The position numbers and the translations under genes were made by a program. The notes under the pieces were generated by a model, which was given only the letters and a program-made list of their open reading frames with translations, did not search any database and was not told where the DNA came from. 64,000 nt of DNA, from NCBI RefSeq assembly GCF_947500255.1, contig NZ_CANMRL010000008.1, forward strand, positions 1-64,000, read 5' to 3'. Positions 21,827 to 31,058 of the stretch are shown one piece after another (position 1 is the stretch's first letter; each line of letters starts with the position of its first letter). This DNA comes from an uncultured Psychroserpens sp. (GTDB lineage Bacteria; Bacteroidota; Bacteroidia; Flavobacteriales; Flavobacteriaceae).

Positions 21827-21853
21827 AATCGTTCTTTTATTGGTTAGACAATA

Positions 21854-22744
21854 TTATTTTTTACTTCTTGGATGTGTATTAGAATACACTTTCTTTAATT
21901 CGGCTATACTATTATGTGTATAGACTTGAGTTGCTGCTAAACTTGAATGACCAAGAAGCTCTTTTACAGCATTTAGGTTTGCACCTTGATTAAGCAAATG
22001 AGTCGCAAATGAGTGCCTTAAAATATGCGGACTCCTTTTTACTTTGGTAGATACATTACTAAAGTAATCATTTATAATTCTGTAAACAAGAGTTTCATAA
22101 ATTTTAACCCCTTTTTTTGTTAAAAACAAATGGGAATTATCTACAATGGTTTCTAAATTATTTCTTAGATGCAAATAGTCTTCAATAGTTTTTACAACAG
22201 AATCTATTAGAGGTATCAATCGTTCCTTATTTCGTTTACCTAAAACTTTTAATGTGTTATTGGATAGATCTACGTCAGATATTTTTAATTGAACCAATTC
22301 AATACGACGAATACCAGTTGCATAAAATAGTTCTATAACTAATCGGTTTCTTAACCCTTCAAAATCTTTGGCAGAATTTAGCGCCTCTAAAACTTGTTTC
22401 ATTTCAACTTCTGAAAAAGGAACCTGTACTTTTTTACTTACCTTAAGAGCTTTATGTTTTGCCAATGGATTGACTTCAATACTTTTTGTTTTAATTAGAA
22501 ATTTATAATAAGTGTTTAGAGAAGATACTTTCCTGTTGATACTTCTATTTGAGATTCCGCTCTCCACTAAATTGACTATCCAATGTCTAATTTGTTGGTA
22601 ATTAATATATATTATAGAATCTGCATCAAATTCTGAAGTTATAAAAAGCTGAAAATCTTCTAAATCGTTTACATAAGCTTTCAGTGTTAGCTTAGAATAA
22701 TTTTTCTCTAACAATAAATAATCTGAAAACGCTTTAAAAGCCAT
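21854..22744 (-). CDS. xerC: Tyrosine recombinase XerC-like
   Basis: A 296-residue site-specific recombinase. An N-terminal SAM-like core-binding domain (FSDYLLLEKNYSKLTLKAYVNDL) precedes the catalytic domain. Catalytic residues are visible: the first Arg in ATGIRRIEL, HILRHSFATHLL (His-x-x-Arg), LGHSSLAATQVYTH (His and nucleophile Tyr, about residue 275). With XerD it resolves chromosome dimers at dif. It is in a core-gene neighbourhood with no mobile-element signs, which favours a housekeeping role over an integrase. hpf follows directly. Confidence 0.93.
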   Translation of the reverse strand: MAFKAFSDYLLLEKNYSKLTLKAYVNDLEDFQLFITSEFDADSIIYINYQQIRHWIVNLVESGISNRSINRKVSSLNTYYKFLIKTKSIEVNPLAKHKALKVSKKVQVPFSEVEMKQVLEALNSAKDFEGLRNRLVIELFYATGIRRIELVQLKISDVDLSNNTLKVLGKRNKERLIPLIDSVVKTIEDYLHLRNNLETIVDNSHLFLTKKGVKIYETLVYRIINDYFSNVSTKVKRSPHILRHSFATHLLNQGANLNAVKELLGHSSLAATQVYTHNSIAELKKVYSNTHPRSKK

Positions 22745-22810
22745 ATAAATAATATTTACTCTTGAAGTATATAATAAATGTACAACCTTTTATTTGTATT
22801 TCATTTGATC

Positions 22811-22843
22811 GCAAAAAAAATCCTGCTAGTTCTAGCAGGATTT
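22811..22843 (-). terminator. Intrinsic terminator of rpsU
   Basis: On the minus strand AAATCCTGCT and AGCAGGATTT pair, followed by a run of eight T. It separates rpsU from xerC. Confidence 0.85.
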
Positions 22844-22864
22844 ATATAGTATAAAAAACACGAA

Positions 22865-23059
22865 TTATACAGCTTCTTGATCTCTAAGACCTTGAACATA
22901 CTGTGCTTTTTGTATTTGTGCTCTACGTGCGATTGAAGGTTTGGTAAATTGCTTACGTTCTTGCAACTGGTTTTTAACCGTTGTTTTCACAAACTTACGC
23001 TTGTAACGTTTTAACGCTCTATCTATATTTTCTCCTTCTTTAACTGGAATTATTAACAT
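22865..23059 (-). CDS. rpsU: 30S ribosomal protein bS21
   Basis: A 64-residue basic protein starting MLIIPVKEGENIDRALKRYKRKFVKT, typical of Bacteroidota bS21. In this phylum bS21, with bS18 and bS6, helps hide the 3' tail of 16S rRNA, so most genes are translated without Shine-Dalgarno pairing. Its own start codon is preceded by a strong AGGAGGT, the only clear one I found in this window. It is monocistronic, with its own -7 box and terminator. Confidence 0.98.
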   Translation of the reverse strand: MLIIPVKEGENIDRALKRYKRKFVKTTVKNQLQERKQFTKPSIARRAQIQKAQYVQGLRDQEAV

Positions 23060-23067
23060 AGTTCTTA

Positions 23068-23074
23068 ACCTCCT
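23068..23074 (-). promoter_or_regulatory. rpsU: Strong Shine-Dalgarno (AGGAGGT) before rpsU
   Basis: On the minus strand AGAGGAGGTTAAGAACT precedes the ATG, with good spacing. This fits the published model in Flavobacterium johnsoniae, where ribosomes lacking bS21 expose the anti-SD and preferentially translate rpsU (autoregulation). That this occurs here is inferred from the sequence. Confidence 0.85.
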
Positions 23075-23097
23075 CTCTTTTAGAATTTTTAAGGCTG

Positions 23098-23105
23098 CAA
23101 ATATA
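23098..23105 (-). promoter_or_regulatory. -7 box (TATATTTG) of rpsU
   Basis: Exact TAnnTTTG match, 38 nt upstream of the rpsU ATG. The leader between them carries the Shine-Dalgarno. Confidence 0.65.
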
Positions 23106-23146
23106 GAAACTAATTTAAAATGTCCAATTAATTTTTTTAAATATTT

Positions 23147-24577
23147 TTAATTGTCTTTAAACAGCGAAGCACGAGTACTCAAATCTTCAATGAGCTTTTC
23201 ATCTTCTTCACTTTCTAGAAGAATATTATAGTTTTTCCAAAAGTCTTTATTATATGGCTTTGGAGAGAAGATATCCATATCCCATTTATCATTAAGAGTT
23301 GTTTTAATAACTTCTTTATCTAAAATTATTTCGGAGAATAGTATTTCCTGTACAGTATAATAATAGCGTTCTTCTTTATTATAACGTTCCTTCTCTTCGT
23401 CACTTACTTTCTCATCAGCTTTAAAACCAACATTCACCAATTTAGGTGTTTCATAATAAATATAGTTGGGATACATTTTATCTTCATATTCAATATAAGT
23501 AATCACCAACTTATGATTAACCTGTGTATCGAATAACCGTTTGCTTCTTACCTTTTGAGCATCAGAAGCAGCTATGAGTTCATACTCTATCTTTTTGATC
23601 GCGTAATTGTCATAATAAATATATAACCATCCATTAGCAACATAACCCTCATTAAAAATACCTTTAGTACCAAGTCCTACGAAATCTGTACTTTCTGAAA
23701 TTTTAATTTTATAGATTTTTCGGTCGTTATCTACTAGTATTGTATCCAATTCAAATTGATGTTTATCTAGGATATTTTCTCCAAATAATGCTTTAGCATC
23801 ATCAGCATTACGCAGAAGATTCAATTTCCCTTGAAATATATTCTGAAGACCATTAACACGATTATCATTCCATTTTATAGCATCTACCAATTGAGAGGTA
23901 CGCAATTGACTTCGCCTTACATCCTTAGGTTTTAAACGACGACTTCTTGTTGTTTGATTTTTATAGGATACATATGAAAAAATACTATCTACATCTCTCA
24001 AGTCGTAACTCTTTCGCATTTGATCTACATTGATCTTCAAATAATCTGAACTTTTAGAACCATAACCAGAATCATAAACGGTTATCGCACTTTCGATAAG
24101 CCATTTAAATTCTACTTTGTTACGTTCCTTATGTCTTAAAAATCCTTTTTGAATGTAGGCAGAATCTGGTAAATTATTAGAGAGCTTTTCCATTGCTCTT
24201 AGTACTATTTCGTTACCAGTTTTTGGTCGTGTTTCGGCAATAAGGACAATCTCATCTAATGACGCGACATCCTCCTCTAAGTAGACGTCGACTGAATTAT
24301 CAAATTCATTGACAGGCACTTTGAAACTTTTATAACCAATTGACGAAATAATTAAAGTGTCTTTTTCAAATTCTTGTGGCACTTGAAGTAAAAATTTTCC
24401 ATCCGAATTACTTACCGTACCTATTGTTGTATTCTTAACATAGATACTAGCACTTTCAATAGGAAGTAAAGTTGTAAAATCTACAATCTTATTTTTAACT
24501 TCTGTTTGCGAAGTTGCTGTAATTGTAAAAAACAGTATGCTTAATGCAAGACAATATTTTAAATGTTTAATTCCCAT
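23147..24577 (-). CDS. Carboxypeptidase-regulatory-like domain protein, exported
   Basis: A 476-residue protein with a signal peptide (ending TATSQ, about residue 24). An N-terminal CarboxypepD_reg-like beta-sandwich follows: IVDFTTLLPIESASIYVKNT, GTVSNSDGKFLL and ISSIGYKSFKVPV, about residues 28-108. The remaining ~360 residues are beta-rich and charged, with no named domain I recognise. The first domain is the one found at the start of TonB-dependent receptors, but the barrel is absent. Probably periplasmic or attached to the outer membrane. It stands 57 bp downstream of the acyl-CoA dehydrogenase gene on the same strand. Confidence 0.8.
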   Translation of the reverse strand: MGIKHLKYCLALSILFFTITATSQTEVKNKIVDFTTLLPIESASIYVKNTTIGTVSNSDGKFLLQVPQEFEKDTLIISSIGYKSFKVPVNEFDNSVDVYLEEDVASLDEIVLIAETRPKTGNEIVLRAMEKLSNNLPDSAYIQKGFLRHKERNKVEFKWLIESAITVYDSGYGSKSSDYLKINVDQMRKSYDLRDVDSIFSYVSYKNQTTRSRRLKPKDVRRSQLRTSQLVDAIKWNDNRVNGLQNIFQGKLNLLRNADDAKALFGENILDKHQFELDTILVDNDRKIYKIKISESTDFVGLGTKGIFNEGYVANGWLYIYYDNYAIKKIEYELIAASDAQKVRSKRLFDTQVNHKLVITYIEYEDKMYPNYIYYETPKLVNVGFKADEKVSDEEKERYNKEERYYYTVQEILFSEIILDKEVIKTTLNDKWDMDIFSPKPYNKDFWKNYNILLESEEDEKLIEDLSTRASLFKDN

Positions 24578-24634
24578 ACCATATATTCTATTTATTAACC
24601 GAACTGTTTAGTTCATACCTATTTCCGAAGAAAA

Positions 24635-25801
24635 TTAAGTCGCTGGTTTATAGTCCTTATCGTCAATTGTCATCTTCGCTATGATTTCTCTGAGAATCTC
24701 CGAAGTACCACCACCTATTGGTCCTAATCTGCTATCACGCAATAACCTTGCCATTGGATATTCTTCCATATAACCATAGCCTCCTAAAAATTGAAGACAC
24801 TGGTATATCACCTCATCTGCCATTTTAGTTGATCTTAGCTTTGAGATCGTTGCTTCTTTAACTACATATTCACCTTTATCTAAACGACTAGTAACTGCAT
24901 AATTAAATTCTTTACACATGATCATATCTGCATAACAATCTGCAAAACTATGACGAAGCGCTTGAAACTTGTCAATAGACTTTCCGAAAGCTTGTCTTTC
25001 ACTCATATATTGTTTTGCATAATCTAAAGCATACTCTGCTCTTGCATGAGCATTAACGCCCATAATTAAGCGCTCTAAAGCAAAGTGTTGCATGATGTAT
25101 GGAAATCCTTTATTTTCCTCTCCCATTAGATTTGAGGCTGGAATCTTGACGTTATCAAATGCAATTTCACCTGTATCAGATGCACGCCATCCTAATTTAT
25201 CCAATTTAGTTGCTGAAACGCCAGGCACATCACGATCTATAATAAAAATACTAATTCCTTTATTTCCAAGTTCTGGGTTTGTTTTAGCTGCAACCACTAG
25301 ATAGTCACTATAAACACCATTAGTAATGAATGTTTTAGAGCCATTTATCACATAACTATCGCCTTCTTTTACTGCTGTAGTTCTCATTCCTGCAACGTCA
25401 CTACCTCCAAAAGGTTCAGTAATACATAAACAGCCTATTTTGTCTCCGGCAATACTAGGAGCCAGATATTTCTCTTTAATGGCATGATCGCCTTCTTTAT
25501 TAACATGAGTCATTGCTAAATAAGCGTGTGCCCAAATGGCCGCTGCAAATCCTCCAGAATCAATTTTTTGAAGTTCCTCAAGCAGAATAACAGTGTAAAA
25601 TAAATCGAGATTCATTCCTCCGTATTCCTCTGGATACGCCAAGCCAAAGAAACCCATCTCGCCAAACTTTTTCCATATGAACCGTTCAATATGTCCAGTT
25701 TCTTCCCATTTTTCGATATGAGGAACAACTTCTTTTTGTAAAAAATCTTTTAAACTTTGTCTGAATAATTCATGTTCTTCTGTGAAGTACATACTGCTCA
25801 T
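24635..25801 (-). CDS. Acyl-CoA dehydrogenase
   Basis: A 388-residue flavoenzyme that oxidises an acyl-CoA to the trans-2-enoyl-CoA. The N-terminal helical domain begins MYFTEEHELFRQSLKDFLQKEV. The middle beta domain has CITEPFGGSDVAGMRTTA and FITNGVYSDYLVVAAKT. The C-terminal helical domain has ERQAFGKSIDKFQALRH and FLGGYGYMEEYPMARLLRDS, then IGGGTSEILREIIAK. The acyl chain preferred cannot be read from the sequence. It may start at Met 1 or at the Met three codons on. A TATATTTG box inside the end of the upstream gene may drive it separately. Confidence 0.93.
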   Translation of the reverse strand: MSSMYFTEEHELFRQSLKDFLQKEVVPHIEKWEETGHIERFIWKKFGEMGFFGLAYPEEYGGMNLDLFYTVILLEELQKIDSGGFAAAIWAHAYLAMTHVNKEGDHAIKEKYLAPSIAGDKIGCLCITEPFGGSDVAGMRTTAVKEGDSYVINGSKTFITNGVYSDYLVVAAKTNPELGNKGISIFIIDRDVPGVSATKLDKLGWRASDTGEIAFDNVKIPASNLMGEENKGFPYIMQHFALERLIMGVNAHARAEYALDYAKQYMSERQAFGKSIDKFQALRHSFADCYADMIMCKEFNYAVTSRLDKGEYVVKEATISKLRSTKMADEVIYQCLQFLGGYGYMEEYPMARLLRDSRLGPIGGGTSEILREIIAKMTIDDKDYKPAT

Positions 25802-25822
25802 AGTCTGCTTTTTTAGTAATCA

Positions 25823-26704
25823 TTAATCGAATGTCAAATATAACTCAATTATCTCACTTTTTTTAACAGGAAAACCTTTAACTTTTGTTAATTCATCTAA
25901 AGATTTAAATCCTTCTCTAAGCGTACGTTGTTCTATGATATTATAGGCAATTTCGTAATCAATGTATTTTATGGTAACCAGCTCTTCTATTGTAGCCGTA
26001 TTAATATGTATTTTAGTAATAGGTGTTCCTGATTTAACAGTAAACTGGTTTAGTACACGACCAATAACTTCTGAAGACAAACCATATACTTCCTTTAGTT
26101 GAACATCTGCCACGAATCCACCTATTCTGCTTCTATAATTTACGATACGTTCAGAAAGTGCCTCACCTATACCATTTACTTTTTTTAATTGTGATGCTGA
26201 AGCTGTATTTAAATCTTGTTTTTCAGTAAATGTTTTAGGTTTTGAATTATCTGAAAATGAACTATTGTATTCACGCTTTGGTTTTGGATTTGTAACCCAA
26301 TCTGGAAACTTAAAATATGGAGAGATCTCTGCTAAAAGAGCATCAGACACTTCAGTCACTTTTTGAAATTCCTTTGCAGAATTAATCCATTTATTTCCTT
26401 TTCTAAACTCATGAAGTCTATCAAGTTCTTCAGCAGACATACCAAGCGTATATCCTTTATAATCTGTTATAAAGTTGGGGTTAAATGGAAATATTCTGGG
26501 TTGGCTATTTTTTAACTTTAATTGTTTGAGCGAATCCACTTCTGCTCTATATGCATGTACTAGAGATGTATCCTTTTCAAATTCTTCCGAGGAAAAATCA
26601 ACAACATAAATAATACCTTGAAAAATTAATATGAGTAGTATTAATGCAAAAATCCCACTTCGCTGTTGTTTAGTAAACATGAAGTGGGATTTTATATTTG
26701 ACAT
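25823..26704 (-). CDS. Helix-hairpin-helix (ComEA-like) membrane-anchored protein
   Basis: A 293-residue protein with an N-terminal cytoplasmic stretch and one membrane segment (GIFALILLILIFQGIIYVV, about residues 17-35). At least two helix-hairpin-helix repeats follow: DLNTASASQLKKVNGIGEALSERIVNYR (about residues 163-190, in two parts) and HINTATIEELVTIKYIDYEIA. An earlier degenerate one reads MSAEELDRLHEFRKG. HhH motifs bind DNA non-specifically; ComEA uses them to take up DNA. Whether this protein does so is unknown. It lies 11 bp after the alanine carrier gene on the same strand. Confidence 0.85.
   Translation of the reverse strand: MSNIKSHFMFTKQQRSGIFALILLILIFQGIIYVVDFSSEEFEKDTSLVHAYRAEVDSLKQLKLKNSQPRIFPFNPNFITDYKGYTLGMSAEELDRLHEFRKGNKWINSAKEFQKVTEVSDALLAEISPYFKFPDWVTNPKPKREYNSSFSDNSKPKTFTEKQDLNTASASQLKKVNGIGEALSERIVNYRSRIGGFVADVQLKEVYGLSSEVIGRVLNQFTVKSGTPITKIHINTATIEELVTIKYIDYEIAYNIIEQRTLREGFKSLDELTKVKGFPVKKSEIIELYLTFD
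25835..25842 (-). promoter_or_regulatory. -7 box (TATATTTG) before the acyl-CoA dehydrogenase
   Basis: Exact TAnnTTTG match, 33 nt upstream of the ATG at 25801 and inside the last codons of the helix-hairpin-helix gene. Internal promoter inferred. Confidence 0.45.
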
Positions 26705-26715
26705 ATTGCAATATG

Positions 26716-28335
26716 TTATTTCGATTTATTCGCTTTTATAGCATCTAAATAACGTGTTAATTGCTTCCTAACCACAGGGAACAAGAAGAATAGACCAATC
26801 ATATTAGGGAAGATCATAGCAAAGATCATGGCATCTGAGAATTTCCATATTGATCCCATACTTGCCGCCGCTCCAATTACAACGAATAATAAAAACAGTA
26901 CTTTATAAACTAAATCTGCTGTCTTACCTCTTCCAAATAAAAACTTCCAAGACTGTAAACCATAGTATGACCATGATATCATTGTAGACACAGCGAACAA
27001 TACTACAGCAATAGTTAAGAATATGTTTGAGTAAGGTATGTATTGAGCAAATGCTTTAGAAGTAATTCCAGCACCTTCAAATGGTTGACCATCAATAAAG
27101 ACAACACCTGAACCATCTCCACCATATTCAAAGAAACCTCCAAAGTTAAAAATCACGATCACTAGAGCTGTCATTGTACAAATTAAAACTGTATCAATAA
27201 ACGGCTCTAAAAGTGCCACTAATCCTTCTGAAGCTGAGTATTTTGTTTTCACAGCTGAATGCGCAATTGACGCCGAACCAGCTCCTGCTTCATTAGAGAA
27301 TGCTGCTCTTTGAAATCCGACTAATAACACCCCAATTATTGAACCAACACCGAATGCTGTTGGGTTAAATGCTTCATTTACAATTAAACCTATGGCATCA
27401 TCAATTAAACTAAAGTTGCTTAAAATGATATATAGACACGCAGCTACATACATCACAGCCATAAATGGCACTACCTTTTCTGTAACTTGAGCAATACGCT
27501 TAATACCTCCAATAATAATGATACCTACTAGAATAGCTAAGACTACACCTACAATAGCACCTGCAGCTGAACTTTCCCAATTAAATAATTCTTTAATTAC
27601 GATAGTTGCTTGATTAGATTGTGCTGCATTTCCACCACCAAAAGATCCACCAATACAAAACACAGCAAATATAGCTGCTGCTACTTTTCCTAAAGTTTTA
27701 AATCCTTTTGATTTTAAACCTTTACTAATGTAATACATTGGACCTCCATATACTGTACCATCTTCATCCACATCTCTATATTGTACACCCAAAGTACATT
27801 CAACAAATTTTGTTGACATCCCAAGCAATCCACATATAATCATCCAAAATGTAGCTCCAGGTCCACCTAGCGCAATTGCTAGTGCAACACCTGCAATATT
27901 CCCGTTACCTACTGTACCAGAAACTGCGGTTGCTAGTGCTTGGAAATGACTCACCTCCCCTTCTTTACTTTCATCTCTAATTGTTTCTATAGCATCTCCA
28001 CCTGGTGTAGGATCACCATACATTGAGTCTGAAGTTGCATGATCTATATCATCGTATTTACCTCTAACAACATTAATCGCTTTTCCGAAAAAACGAACGT
28101 TAGGAAAACCAAAATAAATCGTAAAAAATAGTGCACTACCTACTAATAAAACCAATACAAATGGAATGGTAATAGTATCACTTTGATAAACAGGAAAGAA
28201 AATTGCATCAAAAAAGCCATCTGCTACAGGCTGAAATGCCTCGTCAATTTTTTGATCAAGTCCTTTTTCGTCATCTTGAGCATATGTTAATAATGGTAAA
28301 ATAACGGCGAAAATTGAAAGAAGATATTTCTTCAT
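26716..28335 (-). CDS. Alanine/glycine:cation symporter (AGCS) family carrier
   Basis: A 539-residue inner-membrane transporter with about ten membrane spans, which co-transports alanine or glycine with Na+. Family signatures are GTVGNGNIAGVALAIALGGPGA, MYYISKGL and AAFSNEAGAGSASIAHSA. Compared with the usual ~450 residues it has an N-terminal extension: a signal-like start (MKKYLLSIFAVILPLLTYAQ) and an acidic linker. The extension is common in Bacteroidota. Substrate is inferred from the family. The HhH gene follows by 11 bp. Confidence 0.93.
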   Translation of the reverse strand: MKKYLLSIFAVILPLLTYAQDDEKGLDQKIDEAFQPVADGFFDAIFFPVYQSDTITIPFVLVLLVGSALFFTIYFGFPNVRFFGKAINVVRGKYDDIDHATSDSMYGDPTPGGDAIETIRDESKEGEVSHFQALATAVSGTVGNGNIAGVALAIALGGPGATFWMIICGLLGMSTKFVECTLGVQYRDVDEDGTVYGGPMYYISKGLKSKGFKTLGKVAAAIFAVFCIGGSFGGGNAAQSNQATIVIKELFNWESSAAGAIVGVVLAILVGIIIIGGIKRIAQVTEKVVPFMAVMYVAACLYIILSNFSLIDDAIGLIVNEAFNPTAFGVGSIIGVLLVGFQRAAFSNEAGAGSASIAHSAVKTKYSASEGLVALLEPFIDTVLICTMTALVIVIFNFGGFFEYGGDGSGVVFIDGQPFEGAGITSKAFAQYIPYSNIFLTIAVVLFAVSTMISWSYYGLQSWKFLFGRGKTADLVYKVLFLLFVVIGAAASMGSIWKFSDAMIFAMIFPNMIGLFFLFPVVRKQLTRYLDAIKANKSK

Positions 28336-28432
28336 ACTTGAAGTATTTTAAATTAGTTAGTTTTTATTAAGGCCACAAGATGCTAAAAAAAATCGACTTT
28401 TTAAAGTACACCCTGTTAAAATGAAAATGAGA

Positions 28433-29464
28433 TTAGTCTATACCATAAAGCGAGTTCAACTTTTGTATTTGCTCCGGGCGCCCTAAAACAATAATTTTCG
28501 ACTTCGGCTCTAATTTCATATCAGCTTCTGGGTTAACAATGTAATCTCCCGAACTATCTTTATAACCTATTACTGTACAACCTGTTTTCTTTCTAAGATC
28601 TAAATGTCTTAAAGTCTCTATTTTAGACGTTGTAAATAGCATTTCTACACCGACTTCTTCTATATTGACATTTCCTTTATCAACTATTGACAGATTATCA
28701 ATAAATTCAATCAAATCTGGCACAACTACTAATGAAGCCATATGGTCTCCACCAATCATATCTGGCAAAATGACATTATTTGCACCTGCCAATTTTAATT
28801 TTTGATAGGACGTTTCTTGTGATGCACGACTAATGATATTCATCTCGTGATTAATCTGTCTTGCCGACAATACAACAAATAAATTATCAGCATCATTAGG
28901 TAAAGCGGAAATCAGAGTTTCTGCTCGATCAACACCAGCCTGTAATAAAATTTCATCTTCATTAGCATTTCCAAATACAAAAGGAACCATCTCACTCTGA
29001 AACTTTTCAAGTACTTCTTTATCTTTTTCTATGACAACAAAAGGCTTTTTATAGGCAAGAAGTTTTTTTGCTGCTTGTTTTCCATTTCTTCCATAACCAC
29101 AAATAATAATATGATTATTAAAACTATCAATTTTCTTTTGCATCTTTTTTTGTTTTAATTCTTCAAAATTGTTCTTGCTTAAAATATACTCTGTAATTAC
29201 TGTAATGGCATATCCAAGAATAACAACGCTAGCCATAATTAGAAATATGGTAAAAATCTTAGCATTTTCATCTAGTGGCTGAACCTCTCCAAACCCAACA
29301 GTAGTTACTGTAATTACGGTCATATACAATGAATCTACCCAAGAATAATCAGATATAATTCTAAAGCCTAACACACCAATAACTAGCAGCAATAACAACA
29401 AAAGAACTGCTGTATATATCTTTCCTTTAAATAACTTTATTAATGGACTTATTGGTCTTATCAC
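28433..29464 (-). CDS. Potassium channel protein with RCK (TrkA-N/TrkA-C) domain
   Basis: A 343-residue two-span K+ channel subunit. Membrane segment 1 ([18 protein letters not shown]) is followed by the selectivity filter TVGFG (residues 55-59) and segment 2 (FTIFLIMASVVILGYAITV). The cytosolic RCK domain has a nucleotide-binding GYGRNGKQAAKKL motif and an acidic VVIEKDKE strand end. A TrkA-C-like domain ends the protein (EPKSKIIVLGRPEQIQKL). It probably forms a ligand-gated tetramer such as MthK or Kch. It lies 12 bp after the PspC gene. Confidence 0.92.
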   Translation of the reverse strand: MIRPISPLIKLFKGKIYTAVLLLLLLLVIGVLGFRIISDYSWVDSLYMTVITVTTVGFGEVQPLDENAKIFTIFLIMASVVILGYAITVITEYILSKNNFEELKQKKMQKKIDSFNNHIIICGYGRNGKQAAKKLLAYKKPFVVIEKDKEVLEKFQSEMVPFVFGNANEDEILLQAGVDRAETLISALPNDADNLFVVLSARQINHEMNIISRASQETSYQKLKLAGANNVILPDMIGGDHMASLVVVPDLIEFIDNLSIVDKGNVNIEEVGVEMLFTTSKIETLRHLDLRKKTGCTVIGYKDSSGDYIVNPEADMKLEPKSKIIVLGRPEQIQKLNSLYGID

Positions 29465-29476
29465 GTGCTAATTAGT

Positions 29477-29704
29477 TTAAAGATCAAATACTGAGGAGCG
29501 TTTGGTATAGACAATATCTTTGATTTTAATCCAGAACGCAAAAAACAAATACAATGCAAAACCGAATCCGAGTGTAGCAAACGTCAAATACATAAATGAA
29601 GTCCGAACTACTTTTGCTCTAATACCTAAACGATCAGCAATACGCTGACAAACATAATAGCCACGTTTTTGGAAATAGTAGAGTATTTGATAAAATATTT
29701 TCAC
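29477..29704 (-). CDS. PspC-domain small membrane protein
   Basis: A 75-residue protein. The PspC pattern is seen in VCQRIADRLGIRAKVVRTSFMYLTFATLGFGFALYLFFAFWI (given in parts): a short amphipathic start, the GIRAKVVR helix and one long membrane segment. PspC proteins link membrane stress to the phage-shock response; no other psp genes are nearby. It lies between DUF2851 (15 bp upstream) and the K+ channel (12 bp downstream), so all three are probably co-transcribed. Confidence 0.8.
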   Translation of the reverse strand: MKIFYQILYYFQKRGYYVCQRIADRLGIRAKVVRTSFMYLTFATLGFGFALYLFFAFWIKIKDIVYTKRSSVFDL

Positions 29705-29719
29705 ACTGCAATTTAAACT

Positions 29720-30991
29720 TTATTTACTTAAAAGTGAATTTCCAATAGCACATTTTAAACACTTGTTTTTATTACAATAATTTTGCTTAAGTTGAATGAG
29801 CGCTTGAGAGGTCATTGCAGATTTCGAAACCAGTTTTAAGGCATTAAAACCTTCAACAATAGAATTCTTTTCAGAAGCAATCTTATCAATAATTTCAACT
29901 ATCACATCCTCTTTACTCTCCATTTTTTGCTTTGCATGATAAAATTTTAAAGGCAGTATTGCATTAATTAAAAGCAAATCGACAAAAGACTTGGTTATTA
30001 TTTTTTTTAATGGTTTCGTTTCTTTACCAAACGTATAGTGTGATTCCCAAAATGATGATGTTGGCACTTCAAAGAGCGCGTAATAATCTGAAAGTTTATC
30101 AATAGACATCGCTTTAGAAAAAAGATGATGTTCTTTAAAATACAAATTGGCCAGTTGTGATAATCGAATAGTTGGAAAATTTAAAGGTCGTAATCTAAAA
30201 AACTGTAGCGGAATAACACCATGATTTTCTAACTGAAATTTTTGTTTCAAAAAATGATACTCTTTCTGCAATTCTTTATAATAAGAATGATCACAATTAC
30301 CACTTAGTAGTCTTGATTGTCCAAAAAACAATGCTTCTAGTGACAGTACATTACTTTGGGATTTTCTAATTACCGAAAAATCCATAGAGTTAGCCAAACT
30401 AAGAAATGAATCTCCGTTAACTTTAAGTCCGAAAGTTTTCGTCAATAACTTAAACAACACTGACTCCCAGTTATTTTTTGTAGCCTTAAGCAAATGCTCA
30501 ATATACTCTGATTTATGCTCCAAGCGCTCAAAATATAAACGTTCTAACCAATGAGTCATTACAAAATTTGAAACATCAGCGAAGTCTTTTTCACAATTAA
30601 TCCATACGTTTTTTGTTGAAAAGAGTGTTTTATAATTATCCAATAAATCTTTATTAATAATTGACTTAAGCTCTAGGGTGGGAATTATCGAATTGTCATG
30701 TCTAAAGATTTCGGTGTCATGCTCATAAACCACATGCAATATAACATTGTCATAGGATGGATCTTGTTCATGACCATGAACAAACCAATCACTTGATTTT
30801 ATATGAATCTCTATATTGCCTGCCCAAAGTTGATTCCCTATACGCAACTGACCATTGAAAAAATCTGGACCGCTATTGGAATTCAATCTTCCACCCGAGA
30901 TTATTTCCAACGGTTCATGCTGCGTAGTCTTTAAATCAAAAACATCAATTTTTTTATAATTCCATACATAATGAAGAAATGCTTCTTGCAT
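29720..30991 (-). CDS. DUF2851 family protein
   Basis: A 423-residue protein matching the Bacteroidota family DUF2851: MQEAFLHYVWNYKKID at the start, then ISGGRLNSNSGPDFFNGQLRIG, AGNIEIHIKSSDW and DNVILHVVYEHD. A Cys cluster closes it (NYCNKNKCLKCAIG). The start resembles a nuclease-like beta fold, but I know of no demonstrated activity. The ATG is only 5 nt after a perfect -7 box, suggesting a leaderless mRNA. First gene of the run with PspC and the K+ channel. Confidence 0.88.
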   Translation of the reverse strand: MQEAFLHYVWNYKKIDVFDLKTTQHEPLEIISGGRLNSNSGPDFFNGQLRIGNQLWAGNIEIHIKSSDWFVHGHEQDPSYDNVILHVVYEHDTEIFRHDNSIIPTLELKSIINKDLLDNYKTLFSTKNVWINCEKDFADVSNFVMTHWLERLYFERLEHKSEYIEHLLKATKNNWESVLFKLLTKTFGLKVNGDSFLSLANSMDFSVIRKSQSNVLSLEALFFGQSRLLSGNCDHSYYKELQKEYHFLKQKFQLENHGVIPLQFFRLRPLNFPTIRLSQLANLYFKEHHLFSKAMSIDKLSDYYALFEVPTSSFWESHYTFGKETKPLKKIITKSFVDLLLINAILPLKFYHAKQKMESKEDVIVEIIDKIASEKNSIVEGFNALKLVSKSAMTSQALIQLKQNYCNKNKCLKCAIGNSLLSK

Positions 30992-30996
30992 GAATA

Positions 30997-31004
30997 CAAA
31001 TATA
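30997..31004 (-). promoter_or_regulatory. -7 box (TATATTTG) of DUF2851
   Basis: Exact TAnnTTTG match only 5 nt before the ATG. Transcription would start at or within a few bases of the start codon. Confidence 0.6.
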
Positions 31005-31058
31005 TAGAATATTTTCTATATACAATATATTTTTAAAAAAATTGTAATTTTAACAGAT

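Noticed and set aside
21854-22744. Integrase of a mobile element
   Set aside because: The tyrosine recombinase sits among core genes with no attachment repeats or phage genes nearby, despite tRNA genes close by; XerC is the simpler reading.
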